Source: Candidatus Peregrinibacteria bacterium CG_4_9_14_0_2_um_filter_41_14
GTDB lineage: Bacteria; Patescibacteriota; Gracilibacteria; UBA1369; UM-FILTER-41-14
NCBI GenBank assembly: GCA_002788755.1
Contig: PFRW01000051.1
Span: 1 to 44,131, forward strand
Length of the DNA stretch: 44,131 bases
Direction of reading: 5' to 3'
The notes under the pieces are model-generated. The model worked only from the letters and a program-made list of their open reading frames with translations. It was not told the origin of the DNA and searched no databases. Shown one piece after another: positions 17,801 through 25,216 of this stretch; position 1 is the stretch's first letter; each line of letters opens with the position of its first letter. The translations under genes were made by a program, and so were the position numbers.

Positions 17801-20130
17801 TACTCATACTTTTTACGTGTAACTTTACCAACGTAATCATAATATTCCCCAGCCAACACCCGGTCATACCGTGAACCTTCCACATTCACTACCACACTTA
17901 CATTGGCTGCTGACCCAACAATAATATCCTCCAAATCAGGGATAGAAAGTGCATTGCGATCTACCTTATTTAAATCAATTTTCGCTATATTCAAAGCAAA
18001 ACCATCTTGATCAAATTCAACATTTTCCACCGCTTCGCGGCCCTGATAAACAACAATATCCAATGAGTCAGCAATATAGCCCAATTCTTCACTAACAGTC
18101 GTTACAGTATGCCGATCACCTCCCACTAAACCGGACATACGATAAGCCTCCTCATCCGGAGACAACTTAACTGTCACCTTGCCCAAGTCATCAGTTGTAT
18201 AAACATTATTATCCAATTTAATCTTTGTTTGCGGAACAGGTGTACCGTCAAAGAAATTGGCTTTAACCTCCAAATTTACATCTTCATCATAATAATACAA
18301 ATACTTATCAGCCTGTAAATCCAAACCATATGCCGGCTTCACATAATCTTCAATCGCAATCCCCTCCGTCATTAACCAATTATCATCTTGATACACCGCT
18401 AATGTGTAATACTGATTAGGATTCAAATTGGCAAAACTAAATTCGCCACTAAAGGAACCGGTACCATCAAGTTCAATTCCCTGCTTTGCCAAAATCTTAC
18501 TGACATCGGCAGGTTTGGTTCTTGCACCAAAATAATCATCTACCAAAATCACTTCCGCTTTTCCCCTCAGCTTACTGAATCGCCCTTGTAAAAAGCCGGA
18601 GAACTTTACCGTATCGGTAGGCTTATAAACAGTACGATCAGTCATAAATAAATTCCAACTATCTTCACCAATCGCTTTGGAATCCAAACTATACTGCGGT
18701 ACATAATATGTAGTCATCGCCTCTGTTTCAACCACTACACCGGAATCATTGGCAATCTTATAATTAAACAAAGCAACACCGTCCTTTCCGGTTTTAATAA
18801 CATCTTTATCCACAGATACTTTTGCCCCCACCACCGGTTTACCGGTAGCAATATCATTAACCCAAACCAACGAGGCCGATTCGGTAATATCGATGTAAGT
18901 AGCCGTATTTGTCACCTGCAAGAAAGCCTGCCCCACTCCACCGGCACTTGCCAATTTTATCAAAAAATAACCAGCCGGCAGCTTGTCCGGAAATCCAATC
19001 TGATAACGCCCATTAACCAATCTTGCTTCGTATTCTTCCAAATCAACAATTTTAGTTAAGTTAGTCGTACCACTCTTATAATTCCTACTTTGATAAGAAG
19101 TCCAACTTGGTGCATTTTTTACATAATTAAGACGTTCGTTCAAAAAGGCGTCTCCACTCGGATATTGATAAACAGTAAGCGCAACATTAGCAATATCCTG
19201 CTCATTATTTGCAGAATCATAAAACTCTATCCCCTGATTATCCAATGGTGAAAACTCATAAAGACTCCGCATTATAGAGAAATAACTCTCCCTATCAGCC
19301 CCCCTACCTGTTTCAAATTCAAAACTATATTCACCAAGCTCCCGACCCTTAATTGTCACGGTATAAATGGACATTGGCGCTAAGCTTTCATCAGGCACAA
19401 ACAACATTGTCTTACCTCGATTTTCAAAACGCCCAGCAACAACCGGACTAATACTAAACATTTTTTTATAATCATCAACAGTCAAACCAGCATGTGAAAA
19501 AGTAATCTCAATCCCCGAATTAATTGGTGCATTTATCCCATACTTACCAGGTACGGTGGAAGTAACACGCAACCCATCATTAATCTGAAACGCCCACTGC
19601 AACTGTTGATCCGCCAAGGCCAACTGATAAATCTCTCCCGGCTGTAGCTCAGTTTTTGGCTTAATAGTGATCTCATTGGTACTTACCTTTTCAAGATCAA
19701 ACTCCGTTAGTGGTGCAAATGTTAAATTAGCTTGAATACTACTCACATCCAGATCGATTGTCTTGCTTGTTAATTTAAATCCTGAATCAACCGCCACAGC
19801 ACCGTTAACTTCCGTCACAGGTGTAATTTTGTACTCATCGTAAGCACTGGCAACATCAATCAAGTTTGGCAAAAGAATCAAGTTTCCGCCCGGCGCCAAA
19901 AACTGTGTCACAACTGCAATAAGCACTACTACCGCCGTAACCGGAGCCAACCATTTAAATGTCAGCCAATTACGCTTAACGCCAACATGCGAGACTTGTT
20001 CAGCCTTTTCAAGTAACCGCGCCCGTAAAGTCTGTTTAAAATACTGCTGCTTATCAACATCTATCTGTTTTTTAAATTTATTAGCCATATTTTTGAGAGT
20101 TTGTTGAAGTTTATTAAACGAATTAGTCAT
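14809..20130 (-). CDS. Membrane-anchored alpha-2-macroglobulin homologue with internal HINT/BIL domain
   Basis: A 1773-residue protein of the bacterial A2M family, which traps or senses proteases. Layout: a cytoplasmic, basic and helical segment (1-55); one membrane helix (about 56-79); an SbsA/Big_5-like Ig domain (about 180-270, ending YTVTIKG and YSFEFETG); then macroglobulin domains with the MG2 signature DRTVYKPTDTVKFSGFLQG. At Cys1025-Asn1153 a HINT domain is inserted. Directly after it come the A2M core motif RSDFKDTAYFASVNTDSSG and LPDNITEWRLSVVAIS. The helical thioester-domain region follows but I see no C-x-E-Q thioester. The C-terminal MG10-like domain carries DILPSGLKVLP and YYARVVNPGEF. 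Apart from Cys1025, the only cysteines I noticed are a pair near the C-terminus. The start ATG overlaps the sigma-factor stop by 8 bases. The usual bacterial A2M partner, pbpC, is not nearby. Confidence 0.88.
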   Translation of the reverse strand: MTNSFNKLQQTLKNMANKFKKQIDVDKQQYFKQTLRARLLEKAEQVSHVGVKRNWLTFKWLAPVTAVVVLIAVVTQFLAPGGNLILLPNLIDVASAYDEYKITPVTEVNGAVAVDSGFKLTSKTIDLDVSSIQANLTFAPLTEFDLEKVSTNEITIKPKTELQPGEIYQLALADQQLQWAFQINDGLRVTSTVPGKYGINAPINSGIEITFSHAGLTVDDYKKMFSISPVVAGRFENRGKTMLFVPDESLAPMSIYTVTIKGRELGEYSFEFETGRGADRESYFSIMRSLYEFSPLDNQGIEFYDSANNEQDIANVALTVYQYPSGDAFLNERLNYVKNAPSWTSYQSRNYKSGTTNLTKIVDLEEYEARLVNGRYQIGFPDKLPAGYFLIKLASAGGVGQAFLQVTNTATYIDITESASLVWVNDIATGKPVVGAKVSVDKDVIKTGKDGVALFNYKIANDSGVVVETEAMTTYYVPQYSLDSKAIGEDSWNLFMTDRTVYKPTDTVKFSGFLQGRFSKLRGKAEVILVDDYFGARTKPADVSKILAKQGIELDGTGSFSGEFSFANLNPNQYYTLAVYQDDNWLMTEGIAIEDYVKPAYGLDLQADKYLYYYDEDVNLEVKANFFDGTPVPQTKIKLDNNVYTTDDLGKVTVKLSPDEEAYRMSGLVGGDRHTVTTVSEELGYIADSLDIVVYQGREAVENVEFDQDGFALNIAKIDLNKVDRNALSIPDLEDIIVGSAANVSVVVNVEGSRYDRVLAGEYYDYVGKVTRKKYEYKKRTNSVMKNTFVSDANGEIDFKFDAPLDSDFNYTLSYVVKSGRDYQGSKFLNLGTTSTDSDYYSLEATDGRDWNQFNYKIGETVSLTAVGPKSANTAYLFMNKQVGGLNYKLQSDANYEFKFGKEDVPNVYASMMVFNGRHYSRSTTIDIGLDTSDRELTVNAKATKAEYAPSDEADIEVEVKDANTGKPVAANLTVRLVDEAYYALFSEALTDPLGAIYKHLYLDGSYSYLSHTQIDDVSGEKGGCFLAGTKVLMADGSYKVIEDVQIDDQVKTRASEWDSTLVNGRVTGLHQTNVDEYLVINERINVTGVHVVWVNNQWQLAAKIKVGDRLVTSDGEEVLVNSVELKREFVTVYNFEVEQYHTYFAEGVYVHNDKGGRSDFKDTAYFASVNTDSSGKATLKVKLPDNITEWRLSVVAISGGDVVRVGRAVAPVVVTQDLFALPVISADYNVGDKPQIPVRAFGKILAVTDKVDFEMIAKTLGYNESKTGKAFSNSYFALPLKLGEHVISTVVKAKGKSDKIELPIEVVDSRFKVAAQAVVQVTEGMPFAAQQYDGRVNLTFVNQELGKLYPLLSRSLYNNVDRADYVAGQYVAGELLNEYYKRGLLKVDTPVLVYQEAKNKGGISLFAYSDASLEATTKLAILAPALWNQEEMKIYFNSVLSNKNQLVEKLQALAGLAGLKESVLVDLDYLVANQKLNKFDEQLWVAVAYAKVGAKSKAADWFRQAVVSFNAQEFVVPEDAVAAETMLAYVASELNSDQRDRLWQHAYATSSEFVASQNDSVLLEQLIYTKSRLGKGFTEAIEFKVNSKKVKLVGNQTYEMNLLPKEIASLKVSDIKGDLVAVTDYAQKVAYADVKQADVLKIKRSYWVDGKQTTAFSKGDIVKVVFDVNVGDHEGSYVIGDILPSGLKVLPVVNYAEWSQGRLYLNYQLGQNVRASIFCVIGDNSCNDHDYYYYARVVNPGEFVTEPATLQNLKDKEQIVLSGTDKGVVQIR
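16672..17058 (-). other. Bacterial intein-like (BIL/HINT) self-processing domain within A2M
   Basis: A 129-residue domain, Cys1025 to Asn1153 of the A2M homologue. Block A: CFLAGTKVLMADGS with KVIEDVQIDDQVKT. Block B: T1088-G-V-H1091 (TxxH). Blocks F and G: VYNFEVEQYHTYFAEG and VYVHN. The residue after HN is Asp, not the Cys/Ser/Thr needed for intein splicing, which fits an A-type BIL domain or a pretoxin-HINT-like domain. Such domains cleave at their ends and splice poorly or not at all. It sits between the last N-terminal macroglobulin domain and the RSDFKDTAYF motif, where the bait region lies in A2M proteins. Homing endonuclease sequence is absent. Confidence 0.85.
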
Positions 20131-20416
20131 TGTAAATTGGGGTTAGATGCTTAGATAACCGTTTTAAAGCCCGGTTAAGCTTAACTCCCACATTACTTGT
20201 GGAAGTATTAAGAACATTAGCAATATCTTCATAAGAAAGTTCTTCAAAATAACGAAGCGTTAAAACGTCTTGATCTCGGACTTTAAGCGCCGTAAAAGCC
20301 ACCGATACCTGTAAAATATCTTGCGCACGCTCTTCCTGTAGCTCTTCCGTTTTTAGTGAATGATCAGCTGCATCCGCAGACCAATCAAACTGTTGCATTT
20401 TTTCCTTATACGCCAT
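20123..20416 (-). CDS. ECF-type sigma factor, region 4 part (downstream of frame change)
   Basis: Encodes the -35-recognising sigma region 4: AFTALKVRDQDVLTLRYFEELSYEDIANVLNTSTSNVGVKLNRALKRL is a clear helix-turn-helix of the sigma-70 r4 type. The frame begins with an ATG at 20416 that has AGGAG 12 bases upstream, so independent initiation is possible. It overlaps the region-2 frame by 64 bases in a different frame. One extra A in the run of six at 20398-20403 (minus-strand A's) would join the two into a single ordinary ECF factor of about 190 residues. Its stop overlaps the A2M start, so sigma and A2M are coupled. Confidence 0.75.
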   Translation of the reverse strand: MAYKEKMQQFDWSADAADHSLKTEELQEERAQDILQVSVAFTALKVRDQDVLTLRYFEELSYEDIANVLNTSTSNVGVKLNRALKRLSKHLTPIYND

Positions 20417-20694
20417 TTCCGACTTTTACTCCTAAAATGCTGCCGTAATTCGTTCAGCGCAATTTTATACAGCCACGCAATAAAAGGCTTGCCGGTCCAT
20501 GTATAACCATCAAGCTTATTTAAGGCTATCAAAAAAGTTTCAGCTGTTAAATCTTCAGCCAAACCCACTTCGCCCAATCGCGTCAGCAAATATCGATAGA
20601 TTGCATCAAAGTACAAATCGTACAAAGCAACAAATTTGGTTTTATCAACCTTGGCCGCTGCTACCAATTCCTCCACATTAATTTCATTTTCCAT
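20353..20694 (-). CDS. ECF-type sigma factor, region 2 part (frame ends early)
   Basis: Encodes sigma-70 region 2, which binds core polymerase and the -10 element: FVALYDLYFDAIYRYLLTRL, LAEDLTAETFLIAL and PFIAWLYKIALNELRQHFRSKSRK follow the ECF pattern closely. The ATG at 20694 was chosen over a TTG two codons upstream. The frame continues past the natural linker into about 20 unrelated residues and stops at 20353. Region 4 continues in another frame from 20416. It may be a real split gene, a programmed -1 shift at the A-rich site, or a one-base sequencing or assembly error. It lies 58 bases downstream of glnA, behind a hairpin. Confidence 0.75.
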   Translation of the reverse strand: MENEINVEELVAAAKVDKTKFVALYDLYFDAIYRYLLTRLGEVGLAEDLTAETFLIALNKLDGYTWTGKPFIAWLYKIALNELRQHFRSKSRKWRIRKKCNSLIGLRMQLIIH

Positions 20695-20706
20695 TGCCAA
20701 TATTAA

Positions 20707-20735
20707 AGGGCTTTACAACTATAATGCAAAGCCCT
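20707..20735 (-). terminator. Hairpin between glnA and the sigma gene
   Basis: AGGGCTTT and AAAGCCCT form an 8-bp stem around a 13-base loop. On the minus strand the stem is followed by TTAATATT, a weak T-tract. Probably a partial terminator of glnA that lets some transcription through to the sigma/A2M genes. Confidence 0.5.
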
Positions 20736-20752
20736 CCATTTTATTACACTTT

Positions 20753-22090
20753 TTAATAAAACTCCAAATACCGATCTCGCTCCCACTGTGTAACTTGCAT
20801 GCGATAATCATTCCATTCAGCCGTTTTAGCAGCATAATAAACCTTAAACGAATGCTCCCCCACTGCAGCTCTAATTACCGGATTATCACGCAATTCATCA
20901 ATCGCCTCTTTTAAGGTTGATGCCACAAAACCAATACCACGTTTTTCCAATTCCTTCGGACTAAAATCAAAAATATCTTCTTCCACCGGTTCCGGTGCCT
21001 CCATTTGTTTTTCAATCCCATCCAAACCGGCTGCCAACATTACCGCAAAAGCCAAATACGGATTTGCCGTTGGATCCGGACATCTTAGCTCACAACGCAC
21101 AGCCTGATCTTTACCGGGTGTAATTCGTGGAATTCTAATTAAAGCTGATCGATTGCGCGTTGCCCAAGCCACATTTACCGGTGCTTCATAACCAACCACT
21201 AACCGTTTATAAGAATTAACCAACGGATTCATAATCGCATTCATTGCCTTAATATGAAACATTTGCCCGGCAATAAACTGCTTAGCCAACAACGACAATT
21301 TGTGTGTATCTGCTCCATCAAAAAAGACATTTTTCCCTTCACTAAAAAACGACTGATGCACGTGCATCCCCGAGCCATTAATTTTAGCCACCGGCTTTGG
21401 CATAAAAGTAGCATGCAAACCTCGCTTAGAAGCAACCGACTTTAAGACATGCTTAAACGTTAAGGCGTTGTCTGCAGTGGCAACGGCCAAACCATACTTA
21501 AAATTAATTTCGTGCTGCCCCTCAGCAACCTCATGATGCAACGCTTCTACATCCACCCCCATCTCCTGTAACGCATGTGTCATCTCACATCGAACCTCGG
21601 CTGCCAAATCCAAATCTTGATCAAAATACCCACCTTTATCGTGCGGTAAAGTCTGGAGCTCACCATCACCATTACGAGCAAACAAAAAGAACTCCAATTC
21701 CGGCCCTACATAATAATCAAAGCCCAACCTTGCAGCCCGTTCCACCTGCTTTTGCAAAATATAACGTGGGTCACCTTCAAAACGTGATCCATCCGGCATA
21801 TACACATCACAAATAAACCGAGCAGTCACATTATTTGTTTTCTTTGTCCAAGGCAAAATCGCAAATGTAGTCAAATCCGGCTTTAAATACATGTCACTCT
21901 CAAAAATCCGCGTAAACCCTTGAATACTCGATCCATCAAACCAAACATGATCCTCCAGCGCATCCGCCAACTTAGAAACAGGAATCGTCACCGCTTTCAA
22001 CATCCCATGCAAATCCGAAAATTGCAGATCGATAAACTGCACCCCCTGCGCCCTACTCTTTTCTAAAACTTCTTGTTTCGAATATGTCAT
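20753..22090 (-). CDS. glnA: Glutamine synthetase type I
   Basis: Makes glutamine from glutamate, ammonia and ATP. From the ATG at 22090 it has 445 residues (MTYSKQEVLEKSRAQGVQFI), right for the GSI-alpha size class. Motifs: FDGSSIQGF (Asp-50-loop equivalent, residues 51-59), GPELEFFLF (metal Glu), NGSGMHVHQSFF, NSYKRLVVGYEAPV, RNRSALIRIPRI and RCELRCPDPTANPYLAF. The loop reads GFTRIFESDMYLKPD with an Arg at 61, matching the feedback-regulated alpha type, and there is no adenylylation-site Tyr motif near the C-terminus. A longer frame to 22174 has no supporting homology. A weak candidate promoter upstream is TTGTCA-17-GAGAAT. GlnA is uncommon in very reduced CPR genomes. Confidence 0.95.
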   Translation of the reverse strand: MTYSKQEVLEKSRAQGVQFIDLQFSDLHGMLKAVTIPVSKLADALEDHVWFDGSSIQGFTRIFESDMYLKPDLTTFAILPWTKKTNNVTARFICDVYMPDGSRFEGDPRYILQKQVERAARLGFDYYVGPELEFFLFARNGDGELQTLPHDKGGYFDQDLDLAAEVRCEMTHALQEMGVDVEALHHEVAEGQHEINFKYGLAVATADNALTFKHVLKSVASKRGLHATFMPKPVAKINGSGMHVHQSFFSEGKNVFFDGADTHKLSLLAKQFIAGQMFHIKAMNAIMNPLVNSYKRLVVGYEAPVNVAWATRNRSALIRIPRITPGKDQAVRCELRCPDPTANPYLAFAVMLAAGLDGIEKQMEAPEPVEEDIFDFSPKELEKRGIGFVASTLKEAIDELRDNPVIRAAVGEHSFKVYYAAKTAEWNDYRMQVTQWERDRYLEFY

Positions 22091-22217
22091 ACAAGCAAAA
22101 TTAAAAAATGAACACCTATCATATAGACGATTCTCCCCCGCGCTGTAAATATTGACAATTAAGCCGATCTGCAAGCGTCTAAAAAGCCAACAGCACCCAA
22201 AAAGTCGATCCTTCCTA

Positions 22218-22246
22218 TTGCTTCGCTTTTTAACAACTCATACACT
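22218..22246 (+). promoter_or_regulatory. Promoter of the TrmB-type regulator
   Basis: TTGCTT (22218-22223) and TACACT (22241-22246) are 17 bases apart. The -10 abuts the palindrome at 22246-22262, so the predicted start site falls inside it. Confidence 0.45.
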
Positions 22247-22262
22247 GTAGAAGATTTCTACA
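22246..22262. promoter_or_regulatory. 17-bp palindromic operator candidate
   Basis: TGTAGAA-GAT-TTCTACA is a perfect 7+7 inverted repeat lying at the predicted transcription start of the TrmB-type gene, 17 bases before its ATG. The placement is that of an autorepression site. Confidence 0.55.
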
Positions 22263-22279
22263 ACATAATTAAAATTGAC

Positions 22280-22999
22280 ATGATCAAAGAAATTACCGCC
22301 AATACCAACATGACCGACAAAGAAGCCCGCCTCTACATTGCCTGCCTCCAAAGCGGCCAAAGCACAATCACCCCCATTGCCAAACAAGCCCGCCTAAACC
22401 GCGTTAGTGCCTATTCCATTGCCGAAAAACTCATTGCCAAAGGCTATTTTACCACCAGCCGCAAAGGCAAAATCACCTATTTTGATGCCACCAACCCCCA
22501 AGACATTTACGAATCAATCAACCAACGCACCCAAAAACTCAAACAAATCCTCCCCGACCTACGCCGCCTCCACAAAAACGCCGACCACCCCAACATCCGC
22601 TACTTTGAAGGCATCGACGGCGTTAAAGCCCTTTACCTAGACTCCCTTAACAGCTCCACCGAAATCCTCAACTACGCCAACTCCGAAGACCTCCGCAACT
22701 TCTGGCCCAACTACGACGAAGAGTACGTCCTTAAACGCGCCAACAAAAAAATCTACCTCCGCGGCTTCGCCCCAAACGACACCTACGGCCAACGCGTCCA
22801 CGACACCGACAAAACCTACTACCGCCACATCAAACTCCTCCCCCCCCAAAAAGCCCTCTTTCACAATGAAACCAACATCTACGACGACAAAATCTCCCTA
22901 GTCTCCTTCAAAGACCGCCCCATGGGCATCATCATTCAAAACCAAGAGTTGGCGGATACGCAGAGGTCTATTTTTGAGTTGTTGTGGGAGTTGGTTTAG
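22280..22999 (+). CDS. TrmB-family transcriptional regulator
   Basis: 239 residues. The N-terminal winged helix-turn-helix (about 5-75: MTDKEARLYIACLQSGQSTITPIAKQARLNRVSAYSIAEKLIAKGYF) has the TrmB/MarR-like form. A coiled linker (DIYESINQRTQKLKQILPDL) and a C-terminal domain (IRYFEGIDGVKALYLDSLNSSTEILNYAN, LVSFKDRPMGIIIQNQELA) resemble the PLD-like effector part of bacterial TrmB-type proteins. The ligand is unknown. A palindrome at its promoter suggests autoregulation, and it is divergent from glnA, so nitrogen control is conceivable but unproven. The coding strand is unusually C-rich. Its stop overlaps the msrA stop by a few bases. Confidence 0.82.
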   Translation: MIKEITANTNMTDKEARLYIACLQSGQSTITPIAKQARLNRVSAYSIAEKLIAKGYFTTSRKGKITYFDATNPQDIYESINQRTQKLKQILPDLRRLHKNADHPNIRYFEGIDGVKALYLDSLNSSTEILNYANSEDLRNFWPNYDEEYVLKRANKKIYLRGFAPNDTYGQRVHDTDKTYYRHIKLLPPQKALFHNETNIYDDKISLVSFKDRPMGIIIQNQELADTQRSIFELLWELV

Positions 23000-23802
23000 C
23001 CTCCCCAATTCTCCTCAATAAACCCCGCGCGCCCCGACCCCGCCTTATACCTTTGGTAATAAGCCGCCTGCTTTTGGGCAAAATTTTGATGGTTGGCTTC
23101 CGCTTTAAAAAAAGTTGTAAACGGTAAAATCTTGGTTGCAATTGGCGCACTAAATTTGCCGCTTTCCGGCACCGCATCTCGCGTTTTTTCCGCAATCTGT
23201 TTTTGCTCTTCATTACGATAAAAAATAGCCGTTGTATAATGATGACCGCGATCCGCAAACTGGCCCCCGGCATCGGTTGGGTCTATTTGACGCCAAAATA
23301 AATTTAAGACCTCCTCATAGTTTGTTTGCTTTGGATCAAAATAAACCTGCACCGCCTCACGATGCTCCGTTAGTCCACGCGCCACTTTGTCATATTGAGC
23401 CGTCTCCTCTGTACCACCGGCATAACCGGAAATTGCTGCATACACACCATCCATCTGATCAAAAGGCGCTTCTATACACCAAAAACAGCCGCCGGCCAAA
23501 GTTACAATCTCGGCATCAGCCGGAATATTTTCATCACTAATATCGGCAGCTACATCAATTTTTAAAACAATCTTAATCTCGGAGTCCCCCTCTGCCCAAA
23601 TCACACCACTTGTATATTCAACATCGTCTTTTGTTAGTTGATACTTAAATTTTGCCAACTCTTTGCTATACTCCGACTCATCACAACCACTGCTAACCGG
23701 CCACACTGCCATTACCCGTGGTGGCAAACCACCTACACTAAGATAACGACGAATATCGTAATTTTCTGCCTGTTTTATAACTGTATAATTCGATTTTTCC
23801 AT
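22996..23802 (-). CDS. msrA: Peptide methionine sulfoxide reductase MsrA with N-terminal extension
   Basis: Reduces methionine-S-sulfoxide in proteins. The MsrA domain starts near residue 98 with VTLAGGCFWCIEAPFDQMDGV (nucleophile Cys106 in GCFWC). YAGGTEETAQYDKVARGLTEHREAVQVYFDP, FWRQIDPTDAGGQFADRGHHYTTAIFY and FKAEANHQNF follow, all typical. About 95 extra residues precede it. They begin NYTVIKQAENYDIRRYLSVGG, which resembles the first strands of SOUL-type heme-binding domains, but the rest of that fold is not obvious. No signal peptide. No MsrB is fused or adjacent. Convergent with the TrmB gene, divergent from the aminotransferase gene. Confidence 0.9.
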   Translation of the reverse strand: MEKSNYTVIKQAENYDIRRYLSVGGLPPRVMAVWPVSSGCDESEYSKELAKFKYQLTKDDVEYTSGVIWAEGDSEIKIVLKIDVAADISDENIPADAEIVTLAGGCFWCIEAPFDQMDGVYAAISGYAGGTEETAQYDKVARGLTEHREAVQVYFDPKQTNYEEVLNLFWRQIDPTDAGGQFADRGHHYTTAIFYRNEEQKQIAEKTRDAVPESGKFSAPIATKILPFTTFFKAEANHQNFAQKQAAYYQRYKAGSGRAGFIEENWGG

Positions 23803-23805
23803 ATA

Positions 23806-23833
23806 TTGACGACTAAAATATTACTGATATCCT
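23806..23833 (+). promoter_or_regulatory. Candidate promoter of the aminotransferase gene
   Basis: TTGACG (23806-23811) and TATCCT (23828-23833) are 16 bases apart. The predicted start is about 20 bases before the ATG at 23860. Confidence 0.4.
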
Positions 23834-23859
23834 ACATTCAGACATCTAAAAAATCAAAC

Positions 23860-25188
23860 ATGCGCACAACCCCAACAGCTCACCCAAATACCGAGTTACT
23901 TGTTTATGGAATCCGTGAAATTGTTGATGTAGCAAACAAAATCAAGGGGCTAGATCCTGCGCTGGAACTAACCTGGGAAAACATTGGCGACCCTGTTGCC
24001 AAAGGCTGGTCCGTCCCTCAATTTTTAAAAGAGATCCTAACCGAAGAAATTCACCGCGCCGACAACCGCAGTTTTGCGTACACGCACTCCCGCGGGAATA
24101 TCGAAACTCGCAAATGGGCCGTTACCTATGCCAAACAATTTTGCCCATCATCTACCTTAGACTACGAAGACATCCTCTTTACCAACGGCCTTGGCTCCGG
24201 CATCGCCATGCTTTACCAAATGGTCGCCCCCGGCAAACGCATTTTGCAACCATCACCCACCTATCCTACCCATGCCTCATTTGAATCATTCTGCTCCGGC
24301 AATGCCCCCATCTTTTACAAACTCGACCCCGAAAAAGGCTGGGCCCCCGACATTGCCGACATCGAAGCCCAACTCCAAAACCACCCCGACATTGTGGGCA
24401 TAACAGTCATCAACCCCAACAACCCCACCGGCACCATCTACAGCCAAGAAACATTAGAAGCAATCACCCGCCTGGCCGAAAAATACAACGTCATGATCAT
24501 CTCCGACGAAATCTACTTCCGCATGGTCTTCCCCGGCCACACACACGTACACATGGCCGAACTTGCCCACGCCCGCGTCCCCCTAATTGTGTTACGCGGA
24601 TTATCCAAAGACATCCCTTGGCCCGGCGGCCGCTGCGGCTGGCTCGAATTCCACAACACCGACCTCGACCCCGCCTTTAAAGACTACTGCGAAGCCGTCA
24701 AAAAACGCGTTCTCTTAGAAGTCTGCGCCTCCACCCTCCCCCAAATGGTCATACCAACCGTTTACAATCATCCCGAATTTAACGCCTGGAACCAACAATA
24801 CAGCACCGAACTCCAAACCGTAGCCGACTCTATTGCCGACACCCTCAACCAAATTCCCGAACTAACCGTCAACAAAACCCTAGGCGCCTTTTACCTCATG
24901 CCCCGCTTTAAACAAGGCTCCCTCAACAACCGCCAAACCCTCCCCATCACCAATCCGCAAGTAAAAGCCTACATCGAACAAGCCGTCGCCACCCCAAACC
25001 TAGCCGACGACAAACGCTTCACCTACTACATCCTCGCCAACACCGGCATTGTCTGCGTCCCCGCCTCCGACTTCTTCAGCCCCTACCCCGGCTTCCGCCT
25101 CACCACCCTAAGCCGCAACCCGGAAGAACGGAAAAAGACTTATGAAAGGTTTGCGGAAGCGACAAAGGCGTATTTGGGGTCGGGGTAG
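23860..25188 (+). CDS. PLP-dependent aminotransferase, class I/II
   Basis: A fold-type I aminotransferase of 442 residues. Seen: THSRGNIETRKWAV (substrate and cofactor region), ILFTNGLGSGIAMLYQ (PLP phosphate loop), PSPTYPTHASF, VINPNNPTGTIYS (Asn that contacts the PLP ring), IISDEIYF (Asp to the pyridine N, then Tyr), and LRGLSKDIPWPGGRCGW with the Schiff-base Lys at 250. GFRLTTLSRN near the end supplies the carboxylate-binding Arg. The ATG at 23860 was chosen because the upstream extension of the frame has no homology and overlaps msrA. The substrate cannot be assigned; the family includes alanine, aspartate and aromatic transaminases. Its codons are strongly C-ending, like those of its TrmB neighbour. 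Confidence 0.88.
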   Translation: MRTTPTAHPNTELLVYGIREIVDVANKIKGLDPALELTWENIGDPVAKGWSVPQFLKEILTEEIHRADNRSFAYTHSRGNIETRKWAVTYAKQFCPSSTLDYEDILFTNGLGSGIAMLYQMVAPGKRILQPSPTYPTHASFESFCSGNAPIFYKLDPEKGWAPDIADIEAQLQNHPDIVGITVINPNNPTGTIYSQETLEAITRLAEKYNVMIISDEIYFRMVFPGHTHVHMAELAHARVPLIVLRGLSKDIPWPGGRCGWLEFHNTDLDPAFKDYCEAVKKRVLLEVCASTLPQMVIPTVYNHPEFNAWNQQYSTELQTVADSIADTLNQIPELTVNKTLGAFYLMPRFKQGSLNNRQTLPITNPQVKAYIEQAVATPNLADDKRFTYYILANTGIVCVPASDFFSPYPGFRLTTLSRNPEERKKTYERFAEATKAYLGSG

Positions 25189-25216
25189 GGGGGACTCAAA
25201 TACGCCAATATAATCA

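Noticed and set aside
20353-20700. UGA recoding (code 25, as in Gracilibacteria) as a cause of the split sigma factor
   Set aside because: The early stop is TAA, no TGA interrupts any conserved gene, and TGA serves as a normal stop (wecA-like, tpiA).
22637-22864. Minus-strand open frame rich in Val/Gly inside the TrmB gene
   Set aside because: It is a shadow caused by C-ending codons on the coding strand; no motif.
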